Positions 33,665 through 43,025 of a stretch of 64,000 bases of DNA are shown one piece after another. Position numbers and translations under genes: made by a program. The DNA is taken from positions 496,001 to 560,000 of the forward strand of contig NZ_QLUW01000001.1 in NCBI RefSeq assembly GCF_003268025.1, given 5' to 3'. Numbering within the stretch: position 1 is the first letter of the stretch; each line of letters opens with the position of its first letter. The notes under the pieces are model-generated. The model worked only from the letters and a program-made list of their open reading frames with translations. It ran no database searches and had not been told where the DNA came from. This stretch comes from Paenibacillus montanisoli. GTDB taxonomy: Bacteria; Bacillota; Bacilli; Paenibacillales; Paenibacillaceae.

Positions 33665-34873
33665 GTGACAACGATGAAAGAATGGCGCGCGGACCGATTG
33701 TCGGAGCTGGGCTCGTCCATTTTTGCCGAGGTGGCGGAGTGGAAACGGGAGGCGATCCGCCAAGGGCTCGACGTCATCGATCTTAGCATCGGCAGCCCGG
33801 ATTTGCCGCCATCCGCACCGATCAGGCAGGCGCTCAGCGAGGCGGTGCTGCGCGAGGATGCCTACGGATATCCAGGCTCCAAAGGGAGTCAGCGGTTCCT
33901 TCGCCAAGCAGCCGATTGGCTGGCGTTTCGGTTCGGGATCGACATTGACCCGGAGCACGAGCTGGTCTCGTTAATGGGCTCGCAGGACGGACTGGGCCAT
34001 TTGGCGCTCTCGCTTTGCAATCCTGGCGATATCGCGCTTGTTCCCGATCCGGGCTATCCGGTGTACATGGCGGGTCTTGCTTTGGCAGGCACTGAGCCGT
34101 TCATGATGCCGCTGCGTGCTGAAAACCGGTTTTTGCCCGATTTCGAGGCCATTCCCGAAGAAGTATGGAAACGCGCCAAATTTATGCTGCTCAACTACCC
34201 GAGCAATCCTGTGTCGGCGGTCGCCGATTTGACGTTCTTCGAACAGGCCGTCGCCTATGCCAAACGTCATGGCGTTCTCATCGTGCATGATTTAGCCTAT
34301 TCGGAAATGGCATTTGACGGTTACAAGCCGCCTAGCATTTTGCAGGTGAAAGACGCGATCGATGTGGCGGTAGAGTTCCACTCGTTATCCAAGAGCTTCA
34401 ATATGGCTGGCTGCCGAATCGGGTTTCTCGCCGGCAACCGCAAGGCGGTAGGGGCACTGCGCGAGCTGAAGGCGAATATCGATTACGGTGTGTTTTTGCC
34501 CGTGCAGGAAGCTGGCATCGTTGCGCTTCAACAGGATATGCTAGGCGAGCAAGAGTCGGTCGGCATGCTCTATGAAAAGCGCCGCGACCGCTTTATCGAA
34601 GCGCTGCGAGAGCAAGGCTGGGAGATTCCGGCGCCGAAAGCGACGATGTTTATTTGGGCGAAATTACCTACGATGAAGTGGTCATTGTCGGAACTTTGGA
34701 CATCGCGACGAATTTCCCGGGAAATGCTTGAGCGTACCGGAGTAGCTGTCATACCGGGCGATGCTTTCGGAGAACAAGGGGAAGGCTACGTCCGAATCGC
34801 CTTGGTAGAGAAGGAAGAGCGGCTTGTAGAAGCTGCCTGCCGTATGGGCAAATTCATTCGCGGTGAAGCGTAA
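33665..34873 (+). CDS. Class I/II aminotransferase, LL-diaminopimelate aminotransferase-like
   Basis: The 402-residue PLP enzyme has the lysine in LSKSFNMAGCRIGF, the NYPSNPVSA loop and HDLAYSEMAFDG, the pattern seen in DapL-like enzymes (an AlaT/DapL-type group). Its substrate is not certain. GTG 33665 follows AGGAGGAAGACGTCAA; ATG 33674 is an alternative. It stands with a nuclease gene 33 bases downstream. Confidence 0.85.
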   Translation: MTTMKEWRADRLSELGSSIFAEVAEWKREAIRQGLDVIDLSIGSPDLPPSAPIRQALSEAVLREDAYGYPGSKGSQRFLRQAADWLAFRFGIDIDPEHELVSLMGSQDGLGHLALSLCNPGDIALVPDPGYPVYMAGLALAGTEPFMMPLRAENRFLPDFEAIPEEVWKRAKFMLLNYPSNPVSAVADLTFFEQAVAYAKRHGVLIVHDLAYSEMAFDGYKPPSILQVKDAIDVAVEFHSLSKSFNMAGCRIGFLAGNRKAVGALRELKANIDYGVFLPVQEAGIVALQQDMLGEQESVGMLYEKRRDRFIEALREQGWEIPAPKATMFIWAKLPTMKWSLSELWTSRRISREMLERTGVAVIPGDAFGEQGEGYVRIALVEKEERLVEAACRMGKFIRGEA

Positions 34874-34906
34874 CTACGAGTAACTAGAATAGGGAGAGAT
34901 CTGGGG

Positions 34907-35815
34907 ATGCAGGAATCAAACCGGAAAGTGCTGCTGGTGGACGGCATGGCGCTCTTATTTAGGGCGTTCTATGCTACGTCCTATACAGGCTATATCCGCA
35001 AAACAAGCGCCGGATTGCCGACAAACGCAGTCTATGGCTTTATTCAATATTTTTTCGATGCGATTAACACGTTCAAGCCCACTCACGTTATTTGCTGCTG
35101 GGATATGGGAAGCAAGACGTTCCGCACGGAGCAATTCGCGGACTATAAAGGAAATCGCGGCGACGCTCCCGAGGAGCTCATACCGCAGTTCGATCTGGTT
35201 AAAGACGTCGTTGAGGCAATGGGCATTCAGAACATCGGCGTTATCGGATTTGAGGCAGATGACTGCATCGGCACGCTGGCGACCCATTTGCGCGGCGAAG
35301 CGGAGGTCTTTATCCTGACCGGCGACCATGATATGCTGCAGTTGGTGAGCGAAACGGTCAAGGTCGTCATCATGAAGAAAGGCAAGCTGAATTATGCGGT
35401 CTACGATTTGGCGACATTGTACGAGGAGAAGCAGCTGACGCCGAGCCAGGTCATCGACCTGAAGGGCTTCATGGGCGATACGAGCGACAACTACCCGGGT
35501 GTCAAAGGCATCGGCGAGAAAACGGCGCTGAAGCTGATTCTCGAGTACCAATCGATCGAAGGCGTGCTGCTCAATCTCGACAAGCTGCCGAAAGGCGTTC
35601 GCGGCAAAATCGAGGCCGATCTGGACATGCTGCATTTGTCGCGGGATTTGGCGACGATCCGGCTCAATGCTCCCGTTCGCTGCGAGTTGACCGGCTGCGC
35701 CTGGCGCATTCAGCTGGAGACGGCGAAGAACAAGTTCGAAGAGCTGGAATTCGGCGGACTAGTGAAGGTGTTGGATGGTCACCCTAGCGTGAATGAGGAT
35801 GTATTTTCGGTATAA
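34907..35815 (+). CDS. Stand-alone 5'-3' exonuclease / flap endonuclease (YpcP-like)
   Basis: The 302-residue enzyme is equivalent to the N-terminal nuclease domain of DNA polymerase I; it removes RNA primers and flaps. Metal-binding acidic residues appear in LLVDGMALLFR, CCWDMG, FEADDCIGTLA and LTGDHDMLQL. GDTSDNYPGVKGIGEKTA is the helix-three-turn-helix with DNA-contact motif. It lacks the helical-clamp extension of larger enzymes. A terminator follows. Confidence 0.93.
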   Translation: MQESNRKVLLVDGMALLFRAFYATSYTGYIRKTSAGLPTNAVYGFIQYFFDAINTFKPTHVICCWDMGSKTFRTEQFADYKGNRGDAPEELIPQFDLVKDVVEAMGIQNIGVIGFEADDCIGTLATHLRGEAEVFILTGDHDMLQLVSETVKVVIMKKGKLNYAVYDLATLYEEKQLTPSQVIDLKGFMGDTSDNYPGVKGIGEKTALKLILEYQSIEGVLLNLDKLPKGVRGKIEADLDMLHLSRDLATIRLNAPVRCELTGCAWRIQLETAKNKFEELEFGGLVKVLDGHPSVNEDVFSV

Positions 35816-35831
35816 TTCAATCCGTATTTGC

Positions 35832-35874
35832 AAGCCGCCGAGAGCCGGAACCACGAGCTCGCGGCGGCTTTTTA
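35832..35874 (+). terminator. Terminator after the exonuclease gene
   Basis: AGCCGCC (35833-35839) with an extended stem pairs with GGCGGCT (35863-35869), followed by TTTTT. Confidence 0.85.
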
Positions 35875-35920
35875 TTGTTGACAGACAAAAATCAGGCGTG
35901 CTAGTCTAGCGATGTGTTTT

Positions 35921-35935
35921 TTGTAACCGCTAACA
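35921..35935. promoter_or_regulatory. CcpA cre-like site before the GH2 gene
   Basis: TTGTAACCGCTAACA fits the loose cre consensus WTGNAANCGNWNNCW at every defined position. It lies 33 bases before the GH2 start. LacI-family operators can also fit this loose pattern, so CcpA is a likely but not proven binder. Confidence 0.5.
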
Positions 35936-35967
35936 ATGCTATTGAAAACAGAAAGGATGAACATCGC

Positions 35968-38676
35968 ATGCTGCAGAAGGCACACAGATTGACGGAAAAC
36001 TGGAAGCAGTTGTTTGATTTTGACCATCGCTTTGATGATCCAAGCGAGGCGCTTGCGGCCGGTGAGTGGCAGGACGCGCAGGTGCCCGGCTGCTGGGATG
36101 TGCTGACGGATAACAAACTGTCAGACGGGGCTGTTTGGTACAGGCTGTCGTTTGCGGCTCCCGCGGACTGGCATGCCAGCAGAACCGCTATTGATTTCGA
36201 AGGCGTGAACTACTTCTGCGAAATCTGGCTGAATGGCAAACGGATCGGCGAGCATGAAGGCGGCTGGAGCGGCTTTCGCATCGAGCCGGGTCAAGCGCTA
36301 AACGCCGGCGGTACGAATGAGCTGGTGCTTCGCGTGCACAAGCAAGGGGAGAAGTTTCCGCTGCGGCAATGCCTCGCCGGATTTTTGCCGGATGTAGGCG
36401 TCATTTTCGGCGGCATCTGGAAGCCGGTTCATATCGGTGTCGTCCCGGAGGGAGAGCTTGCGGACGTATTCGTTAAGACAACGCCTGATCTGAGAGCCGT
36501 GAGAGTCAACTGCAGGCTGGAAGGCGAAACGGCTGAAGGCGCTTGGATAATCGGGGCGTTGCTGTATGCACCTGACGGTTCACTCGCTGCCGAGGCCGAG
36601 TTTCCCGTACATAACCAAGCCGACCCAACCCTCGAGATCGCTGCCGGAGAACATATCTCGATCTGGTCACCGGAAAGCCCGGCGTTGTACACGCTCAAGC
36701 TGGCGCTCAAATTTGATGGACAAACGGTGGATAGCTATGAGCATCGCTTCGGGATGAAGCATTGGTCGATCGAGGGCGAGCGGCTGCTGCTGAATGGAGA
36801 TCCGATTCATCTGAGGGGCATTTTGCATTGGGGCTGGTATGGCGATCTCGTCGCGCCGATTCCGGATCGCGAAGCCATCCGTGCCGAATTGAACCGTCTG
36901 AAGGACGGCGGCTTCAACATGGTGAAGCACTGCTTGTACGTGCCGGTGCGCGATTATTTCGAGCTGGCCGACGAGCTCGGTTTCGTGATTTGGCAGGAGC
37001 TGCCGATGTGGCTGCCGGAGGTCAACGAGGAGTTTAAGGCCCGGGCATTCTCGCAGTATGAGGCCATCATCAAAGAGATTCGCAGCTTCACCTCCATCGG
37101 CGTATGGACGCTCGGCTGCGAGCTAAACCATGAGGCAGACGCCGAATTTCTGAAGGACCTATACGAGCAGGCGAAGAGACTGACGGACGGCGCCATCATC
37201 CGCGACAACAGCGGATCGGGCGAATGCTATGGCGGATTGCTGAAGGAGTACGCCGATTTCTACGACTACCACTTCTACACCGATGTCCATTTCTACCCGG
37301 ATCTGTTAAGCAGGTTTGCTTCGCCGTGGCGAGAGAAGAAGCCGTGGGTGTTCGGGGAGTTTTGCGACTACGACGAGTTCAGACCGCTCGGCCAGCTGCT
37401 GAAGCGGAAAGGGGAACGGCCTTGGTGGTTGAAATCGGATCCGACGGTCAACCCGGTTGCGCGGGACGTTCGTTGGCAGTATCACCGCCAGGATGAGAAA
37501 TTGGCTATGCTGCCTCTGCCGTTCACGGAGGAGGAGTTGACCGCAAACGCACGCGAAAGCGCGTATGTGTATCGCAAATCGGTGCTCGAGCAGGTTCGCG
37601 CCTATCCGCACATCAACGGCTACACGCTGACGTCGATCCAAGATTCCGGTCTGGCATCGAGCGCCGTATTCGATGATTTCGGCGAGTGGAAGCAGCCGCC
37701 GGCGCGCTTCCGGCAAATCAATGGCGCGACCATGATTACGGTAACATGGGATGCGCGCAGAAACTGGATCAACGGCGGTGACCGCCTAGTCACATGGGAT
37801 CCGAACAATTATGGCCCTGGCGAAACGATCCGGCCGCACTTGGCGGTATCGCATTATGGCGCGGAGCCAATCGCGGCAGCGACGCTGCGCTGGAGCTGGC
37901 GAATCGATGGCTGCGCGGCATACGATGGCGAACGCACGGTCGATATGCTGCAAGTCGGCGCCTTCAAGGAGATTGCCGTTGCGGAATGGAAGCTGCCTGA
38001 AACAAGCTCGCCGCTGCAAGTTGTCCTGCATGCCGAGCTGGTTACGGAGAACGGCACCATCGCAGTTAACGAGTGGCCGATCTGGGTGCTGCCAAGGGCG
38101 GAACGCCAGGAGCCGGAGATCGCGGCCATCGCGGTCGATGAAGCGAACGGACTGTTCCATGGCTGGGCAAGCCTGCAATCCGGCATCCGCAATTGGTCGG
38201 AAAGCGGCAGCAATGAGGGCATCAAAGTTCTGCTGACATCCAGATGGACGGAGCAAATGAACCGCTTCGTCGAGGCGGGAGGCAAGGCGCTGTATATCGA
38301 GCGCGGATACGGTCCGCTCGCTGTCAAACGCGCGCCGTTCTGGCGGGAATCGCTGCAGCTGTTCCATCAGCACGCGATCATGAACGCGTTTCCGCACCGG
38401 GACCATACGTCGATGCTGCTATTCGGCTTGGCAACCGATTTGGTATTGGACCGCGGCAAGCTTGGCGAGCATATGCCGGTGATGGATCGGCTGGACGCAA
38501 GGATTTTCGAGCTTGACCGCTACATGATCGAGGAACGGATCGGCGAAGGCATCCGCATCGCCACTACGCTTCGCTTCGAAGGCGGACTTGGCAGCCAGCC
38601 TCAAGGTCTCGAGAGGAATCCGGCCGCGAAGTATTTGCTCGATTGCATACTGGACTATCTGCTAAGGAGGGCATGA
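35968..38676 (+). CDS. Glycoside hydrolase family 2 enzyme
   Basis: The 902-residue cytosolic protein has no signal peptide. An N-terminal jelly-roll sugar-binding domain (VPGCWDVLTD, EIWLNGKRIGEHEGGWSGF) leads into an Ig-like domain, then a (beta/alpha)8 barrel from about residue 265 (LRGILHWGWYGD). The acid/base Glu is probably in WTLGCELNHE (about 383-392) and the nucleophile in WVFGEFCDYDE. This pattern fits GH2 beta-galactosidase, glucuronidase or mannosidase; the substrate is open. The last 250 residues form extra beta domains. ATG 35968 follows AAAGG at the right range; a longer frame from 35914 lacks a site. An oxidoreductase gene follows 3 bases later. Confidence 0.82.
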   Translation: MLQKAHRLTENWKQLFDFDHRFDDPSEALAAGEWQDAQVPGCWDVLTDNKLSDGAVWYRLSFAAPADWHASRTAIDFEGVNYFCEIWLNGKRIGEHEGGWSGFRIEPGQALNAGGTNELVLRVHKQGEKFPLRQCLAGFLPDVGVIFGGIWKPVHIGVVPEGELADVFVKTTPDLRAVRVNCRLEGETAEGAWIIGALLYAPDGSLAAEAEFPVHNQADPTLEIAAGEHISIWSPESPALYTLKLALKFDGQTVDSYEHRFGMKHWSIEGERLLLNGDPIHLRGILHWGWYGDLVAPIPDREAIRAELNRLKDGGFNMVKHCLYVPVRDYFELADELGFVIWQELPMWLPEVNEEFKARAFSQYEAIIKEIRSFTSIGVWTLGCELNHEADAEFLKDLYEQAKRLTDGAIIRDNSGSGECYGGLLKEYADFYDYHFYTDVHFYPDLLSRFASPWREKKPWVFGEFCDYDEFRPLGQLLKRKGERPWWLKSDPTVNPVARDVRWQYHRQDEKLAMLPLPFTEEELTANARESAYVYRKSVLEQVRAYPHINGYTLTSIQDSGLASSAVFDDFGEWKQPPARFRQINGATMITVTWDARRNWINGGDRLVTWDPNNYGPGETIRPHLAVSHYGAEPIAAATLRWSWRIDGCAAYDGERTVDMLQVGAFKEIAVAEWKLPETSSPLQVVLHAELVTENGTIAVNEWPIWVLPRAERQEPEIAAIAVDEANGLFHGWASLQSGIRNWSESGSNEGIKVLLTSRWTEQMNRFVEAGGKALYIERGYGPLAVKRAPFWRESLQLFHQHAIMNAFPHRDHTSMLLFGLATDLVLDRGKLGEHMPVMDRLDARIFELDRYMIEERIGEGIRIATTLRFEGGLGSQPQGLERNPAAKYLLDCILDYLLRRA

Positions 38677-38679
38677 CCC

Positions 38680-39762
38680 ATGGAAGGGCACGGACGTTTT
38701 ACGGCAATCGGCCGCGAATACGGAATCGGCATTGTCGGTCTTGGTGAAGGCAAAGGATTGGTAAAAGGGCTGGCCGGCCATCCGGAGCTGAAGGTCGTCG
38801 CGGTATGCGACGCGAACGAGCAGTTGGCGGAATCGATCGCACGGCAGTACGGCGTTCCGTATTACTATGGCAATCTGGCCGATATGCTGGCTCGCGAGGA
38901 CATTGATATCGTCGCCATCTACACGCCGGATCAATTGCATTTCACTCATATTCGCCAGTCGTTCGAAGCGGGCAAGCACGTGCTCTGCACGAAGCCGCTC
39001 GTCAGCACGCTGGACGAAGCGAGGGAAGTGCTCGCATACGTTCGGGCAAACCCGCAGCGCCAATTGATGGTGGGGCAGAGCTCGCGGTTCTTCGGACCGA
39101 TGCAGCATCAGCGAGAAGCGTACGAAACGGGGAAACTCGGCACGCTGAGCTTTGCGGAAACGCAATACGTGCACGATATGCGGTGGTTTTACAATGAGCG
39201 GACATGGGCTCGCGAGGGCGGCTTCGACCTGCTGTTCGCATGCTGCTCCCATCCGGTCGATTTGATCCGCTGGTACATGGGCGATGTCGAGGAGGTGTCG
39301 GCATATGCCAGCCGGTCGGACATTGCGGACGCCAGCGGATTTGACGGGAATGACACGTTCGTCGTGAATTTAAAATTCGCGAACGGCAAAATCGGACGCG
39401 TGCTGGGGCTGTACGGCTTGGAGCATCTGCATCAGACTCGGCCTTGGATCGAGGTTGCGCTGTACGGCACGAAGGGGACCTTCATCGGCAAATACCCTCA
39501 GCTGGAGGCACAGATCAAGTACGAGGGCGAGAAGGAACGAACCGAGCACTACTTCGAGGATATTTATCACTATTTCCAATTCGAAGGCGTCAATCACCAT
39601 GCCGGCGAGTTCGTCAATTACACGGAGCATTTCGCGCGTTGCCTGCACCAAGGCGTTCCTGCGATGCCGGATGCGGAGGACGGCTTTAAAACGATTGCCA
39701 CGCTGGAAGCGATCCGCAAGTCCATCCGCGAGGGATGTCCTGTTCGGGTGGAAGTACGTTAG
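38680..39762 (+). CDS. Gfo/Idh/MocA-family oxidoreductase
   Basis: The 360-residue NAD(P)-dependent sugar dehydrogenase-like enzyme has an N-terminal Rossmann fold (GIVGLGEGKGLVKGLAGH), with conserved YTPDQLHF and KHVLCTKPL (the Lys of the EKP-like motif), and a C-terminal beta-sheet domain with HPVDLIRWYMGD. 'TKP' replaces the usual 'EKP'. It forms an operon with the GH2 gene (AAGGAGG inside the GH2 stop region) and probably oxidises or epimerises a released sugar. Confidence 0.9.
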   Translation: MEGHGRFTAIGREYGIGIVGLGEGKGLVKGLAGHPELKVVAVCDANEQLAESIARQYGVPYYYGNLADMLAREDIDIVAIYTPDQLHFTHIRQSFEAGKHVLCTKPLVSTLDEAREVLAYVRANPQRQLMVGQSSRFFGPMQHQREAYETGKLGTLSFAETQYVHDMRWFYNERTWAREGGFDLLFACCSHPVDLIRWYMGDVEEVSAYASRSDIADASGFDGNDTFVVNLKFANGKIGRVLGLYGLEHLHQTRPWIEVALYGTKGTFIGKYPQLEAQIKYEGEKERTEHYFEDIYHYFQFEGVNHHAGEFVNYTEHFARCLHQGVPAMPDAEDGFKTIATLEAIRKSIREGCPVRVEVR

Positions 39763-39778
39763 CCCTGATGTTTTTTAG

Positions 39779-39794
39779 TTGCAATCGATTGCAA
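39779..39794. promoter_or_regulatory. LacI-type operator O1
   Basis: The perfect 16-bp palindrome TTGCAATCGATTGCAA lies upstream of the -35 of the lacI-type gene. It is identical to O3 and has the central CG typical of LacI-family operators. Confidence 0.8.
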
Positions 39795-39801
39795 AAACCT
39801 G

Positions 39802-39831
39802 TTGACGTGTAATCGTGCAATCGATTACAAT
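39802..39831 (+). promoter_or_regulatory. Promoter of the LacI-type regulator and sugar operon
   Basis: TTGACG (39802-39807) is followed after 18 bases by TACAAT (39826-39831). O2 covers the spacer and the -10, so repressor binding would block polymerase. Confidence 0.72.
39815..39830. promoter_or_regulatory. LacI-type operator O2
   Basis: GTGCAATCGATTACAA differs from the O1/O3 palindrome at two positions and overlaps the -10 hexamer. Centre-to-centre distance from O1 is 36 bp. Confidence 0.75.
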
Positions 39832-39846
39832 GACAACTAACCGAGA

Positions 39847-39862
39847 TTGAAACCGTTTGCAA
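39847..39862. promoter_or_regulatory. cre-like or fourth LacI-family operator
   Basis: TTGAAACCGTTTGCAA keeps 13 of 16 bases of O1 and also fits every defined cre position. It lies about 10-25 bases after the transcription start. It may be the CcpA site of the operon or a weaker operator. Confidence 0.5.
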
Positions 39863-39878
39863 ATGACGATGCGCATTT

Positions 39879-39894
39879 TTGCAATCGATTGCAA
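39879..39894. promoter_or_regulatory. LacI-type operator O3
   Basis: The perfect palindrome TTGCAATCGATTGCAA is identical to O1 and lies 100 bp from it. It sits in the leader, 37 bases before the GTG of the regulator. The spacing would allow a repression loop. Confidence 0.8.
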
Positions 39895-39930
39895 AGATTT
39901 GGAATAATACCGCACTGGAGGTGGACACCT

Positions 39931-40941
39931 GTGGTAAGCATATACGATATCGCCAAAGCGGCGGGAATGTCCGCGGCTACCGTTTCGCGCGCGCTCGCCG
40001 ACAATGACAAGATCAGCCGCAGCTCGCGCGAACGCATTCAGCGGATCGCGGATGAGATGGGCTACCGGCCTAATTTGCTGGCACGCAATTTCAGGCAGAA
40101 GTCATCCTCGATGATCGGCCTGATCACGGATGACGTATCCGACGAATTGAGCGGCATGATAGCCAAGGGCGTTGAGCAAGCGCTGCGCGACAATGGATTC
40201 AGCATGCTCGTCCGGAACGTGCATCATGATCTCGATAACGAGCAATCCGCGATCGATTATTTTGCCGATATGCAGATGGACGGCGTGATTCTAGCCGACT
40301 CGACGCTCGATTCGCTTGCCGAGGTGCCCTCGACAAAGCTGCCGTTCGTGCTGATCAACCGTTTTAGCAGCGCTGAAGAGCCTGTCAGCATCGTCTGCAC
40401 GGACGATTTTGCCGGAGGATACGACGCGACGGACTATTTGATCAAGCTGAACCACCACAAGATTGCTTACATCAACGGCCCGGAGGACTGGTACTCCAGT
40501 ATCCGCAGGCTGAACGGTTACATAGATGCGCTGAAGAAAAATAATATCCCCTTCCATTCGGAGTACGTCAAGCACGGCGATTGGTTCGAGGACAGCGGCT
40601 ACCGTCTCGCGCTTGAGCTCTTCCGCTCCGAGGATCCGCCTACCGCGGTATTCGCAGCGAACGACATGATGGCCGTTGGCGTCATCGATGCCGCAAGAGA
40701 GTGCGGACTGCGCGTGCCCGAGGATGTATCGGTCATGGGCTATGACGACCGGACGATCGCCAAATACGTACGGCCACGTCTGACGACCATTCAGCTTCCG
40801 ATGTTCGAGGTCGGGCAAATGGCGGGACAGGTGCTGTGCGAGATGATTACGACCGGCCATGTGCCGGACGGAAAATCCACGAGGCTGCTGGTAAGAGGAA
40901 ACGTTATCGAGCGAGAAACGACGGCACCTTTGCAGGGCTAA
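39931..40941 (+). CDS. LacI-family transcriptional regulator
   Basis: The 336-residue repressor has an N-terminal HTH (SIYDIAKAAGMSAATVSRAL), a hinge helix region (NLLARNFRQKSSSMIG) and a periplasmic-binding-like effector domain. GTG 39931 was chosen because GGAGGTGG lies upstream and the HTH begins immediately; the longer frame from 39847 runs through the operators. Four operator-like sites in its own promoter imply autoregulation and control of the operon that follows. The effector is probably a sugar released from the imported glycan. Confidence 0.92.
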   Translation: MVSIYDIAKAAGMSAATVSRALADNDKISRSSRERIQRIADEMGYRPNLLARNFRQKSSSMIGLITDDVSDELSGMIAKGVEQALRDNGFSMLVRNVHHDLDNEQSAIDYFADMQMDGVILADSTLDSLAEVPSTKLPFVLINRFSSAEEPVSIVCTDDFAGGYDATDYLIKLNHHKIAYINGPEDWYSSIRRLNGYIDALKKNNIPFHSEYVKHGDWFEDSGYRLALELFRSEDPPTAVFAANDMMAVGVIDAARECGLRVPEDVSVMGYDDRTIAKYVRPRLTTIQLPMFEVGQMAGQVLCEMITTGHVPDGKSTRLLVRGNVIERETTAPLQG

Positions 40942-40999
40942 AGGTTGATTGTAAGGATTAATGTTACACCAAACCAGAAACGGGGGCGCAGGTCACGAT

Positions 41000-42991
41000 A
41001 TGACGAAAGTAGTTCAGCCATATCCCGGCATGATCATTACCGAAGACGTTGTGTTCGAGCCGGGCGAATATAGCTTTCCAACGAGCAAAGGCATCATTGT
41101 TGCCGCAAGCGGCATCACGATCGAAGGCAGCGGAGCGGTCATTCGCGGACGCGGCAAGATCGGCAATATCCACTCGTATGACGGGATCGGGCTCTATGCC
41201 AATGGGTATGACCGCGTGACGGTCAAAGGCTTGCAGCTGCACGGGTTCAAGACCGGAATGAACATCGCGAACGGCGCCGGCTGGCTGATCGAGAACAACG
41301 ACCTGTCGGACAATTACACCGATCCGGACTACGGCTGGGGTGACGGAGACTCGGTAGGCGCCTTGATCTTGGAGCGGGTGACGGACAGCACGATTGCCGG
41401 CAATACAGGCAACCGCGTTTGGAACGGCCTGGAGCTGAAATACTCGGACCGTAACAAGATTTCCGGCAATATGTTCTCTCACTGTACGAATGTCTGCCTG
41501 AAATTGTGGAATTCATCGAACAATGAAATCGAAGACAACGTGATGAACTACGGGATACGGATCGCCCCGGGCGAGGTGCACGCGAGAGATTCAACCTCGG
41601 TCCTGATTGAAAGCGGCTCCAACAACAACCGGATTCTCCGAAACGACTTTACATACGGCGGTGACGGGGTATTTATCCGTTCCTTGAACGGCTTCGTCAG
41701 TACCGGCAACTATTTCGAAGGCAACGACGCATCCTACGCTCATAACAATGCATGGGAAGTATGGGATCCGGGCAATGCGTTCATTCGAAATACGGGTAAC
41801 CACTCCAGCTACGGCTTCTGGCTCGGCGGCTCCTGCCACGCGGTACTGATCGAGAACGAAGCCGCTTATAACGGGCTTCGCATCGCGAACGCGCCGGAGA
41901 AATTCGGCAATGCGGGCATCGCGGTCGTCAACGGCTCCAGCAGCCACTTCACAATGCGCCGCAACCGGATTCACCATAACAAAAGCGTAGGCCTTGCCAT
42001 CGGATACAAGGAAGGCTATGAGGCCAACCACTGGATCATCGAGCAAAATGAAATTACGGACAACGCCACGTACGGCGTTTACATGAAGCACGCGAAGCAG
42101 ATGTATCTTACCGGCAACCGCATGGCCGGCAACGGAATCGGCGACATCTACCAAGATATGAACGTATCGGACGTAATCGTTTGCGACGATGCGGAAGGCG
42201 ATCCGCCGATCGCCAAAGCTGCGCTGCTCACAGAACGGCCGCGCACAGGCTGCGCCGTTCAGTTCGACGCCACCTCGAGCCGGGACGCATCCGGAGGAAA
42301 CGGGCTGACATATCTGTGGGATCTGGGAGATGGCACGTTTAGCCGATCCGCGACAGTCGAGCACATCTACGAGAAGCCGGGCTTTTACCGTGTAGGCTTG
42401 ACCGTTATCAGCGCGAGCGGCACGGCGGACTTGGCTTGGATCGACCTGAACGTGCTGCATGCGGATGAACACGTGAAGCACCGCATTGATTTGAGCGAAG
42501 CGGAGCTGGTTACCGCGGTTCCGAAGCATTCGGCGGTTCTCGCCTTGAATGAGCGGATTTCAATCGGCCAAGGGCCGGCCCTGCAGCTCGAAGCTTCGTC
42601 ATCCCTCGTAAAGCTGCAGGCGCCGATTCCGGCAGAGGCAGCTGCGCAAGCTTTATCGCGATCTGGCGGCGAACTCAGCTTTTGGATGAAATTCTCCCAT
42701 GAAACCTGGGGCGGGTTCCCGGCTTCCGCGCTGACAATCCGGCTGAAGCAGGATGAGAATCGCTACTTGCAATGGGTGGCTTCCCGTCCGCTGTTCGAAT
42801 GGACTCAGATCGCATCCGAAGCCAGAACCGGCTGGTCGCATATCCGTATCCCGCTTGCATGCGAGGAAGCCGGATGGGCGAGCAGCGCTGCTGGCCAGCC
42901 CGATCAGATTGGGCTGACACGACTAGAGATACAGATCGCATCTCGCGGAGGAGACTTTACCGTTCTGCTCGACGAGATCGTGTTTGTATAA
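41000..42991 (+). CDS. Parallel beta-helix protein with PKD domain, no signal peptide
   Basis: The product has about 663 residues. Residues about 10-385 form a right-handed parallel beta-helix of the pectate-lyase/NosD type, with ladder-like turns (IENNDLSDN, IAGNTGNRVW, ISGNMFSHC, IEDNVMNYG, IIEQNEITDN, LTGNRMAGN). A PKD/Ig-like domain follows (about 400-490; YLWDLGDGTF), then a beta-sandwich C-domain that may bind sugar. Neither start gives a signal peptide, which is odd for a beta-helix carbohydrate enzyme and suggests cytosolic action on imported oligosaccharide. ATG 41000 is chosen; ATG 40961 with AAGGA is possible. Lyase, hydrolase or epimerase activity cannot be decided. Confidence 0.75.
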   Translation: MTKVVQPYPGMIITEDVVFEPGEYSFPTSKGIIVAASGITIEGSGAVIRGRGKIGNIHSYDGIGLYANGYDRVTVKGLQLHGFKTGMNIANGAGWLIENNDLSDNYTDPDYGWGDGDSVGALILERVTDSTIAGNTGNRVWNGLELKYSDRNKISGNMFSHCTNVCLKLWNSSNNEIEDNVMNYGIRIAPGEVHARDSTSVLIESGSNNNRILRNDFTYGGDGVFIRSLNGFVSTGNYFEGNDASYAHNNAWEVWDPGNAFIRNTGNHSSYGFWLGGSCHAVLIENEAAYNGLRIANAPEKFGNAGIAVVNGSSSHFTMRRNRIHHNKSVGLAIGYKEGYEANHWIIEQNEITDNATYGVYMKHAKQMYLTGNRMAGNGIGDIYQDMNVSDVIVCDDAEGDPPIAKAALLTERPRTGCAVQFDATSSRDASGGNGLTYLWDLGDGTFSRSATVEHIYEKPGFYRVGLTVISASGTADLAWIDLNVLHADEHVKHRIDLSEAELVTAVPKHSAVLALNERISIGQGPALQLEASSSLVKLQAPIPAEAAAQALSRSGGELSFWMKFSHETWGGFPASALTIRLKQDENRYLQWVASRPLFEWTQIASEARTGWSHIRIPLACEEAGWASSAAGQPDQIGLTRLEIQIASRGGDFTVLLDEIVFV

Positions 42992-43025
42992 AGAGAACGA
43001 CATATTACAAGGGGAGTGAAAGTAA

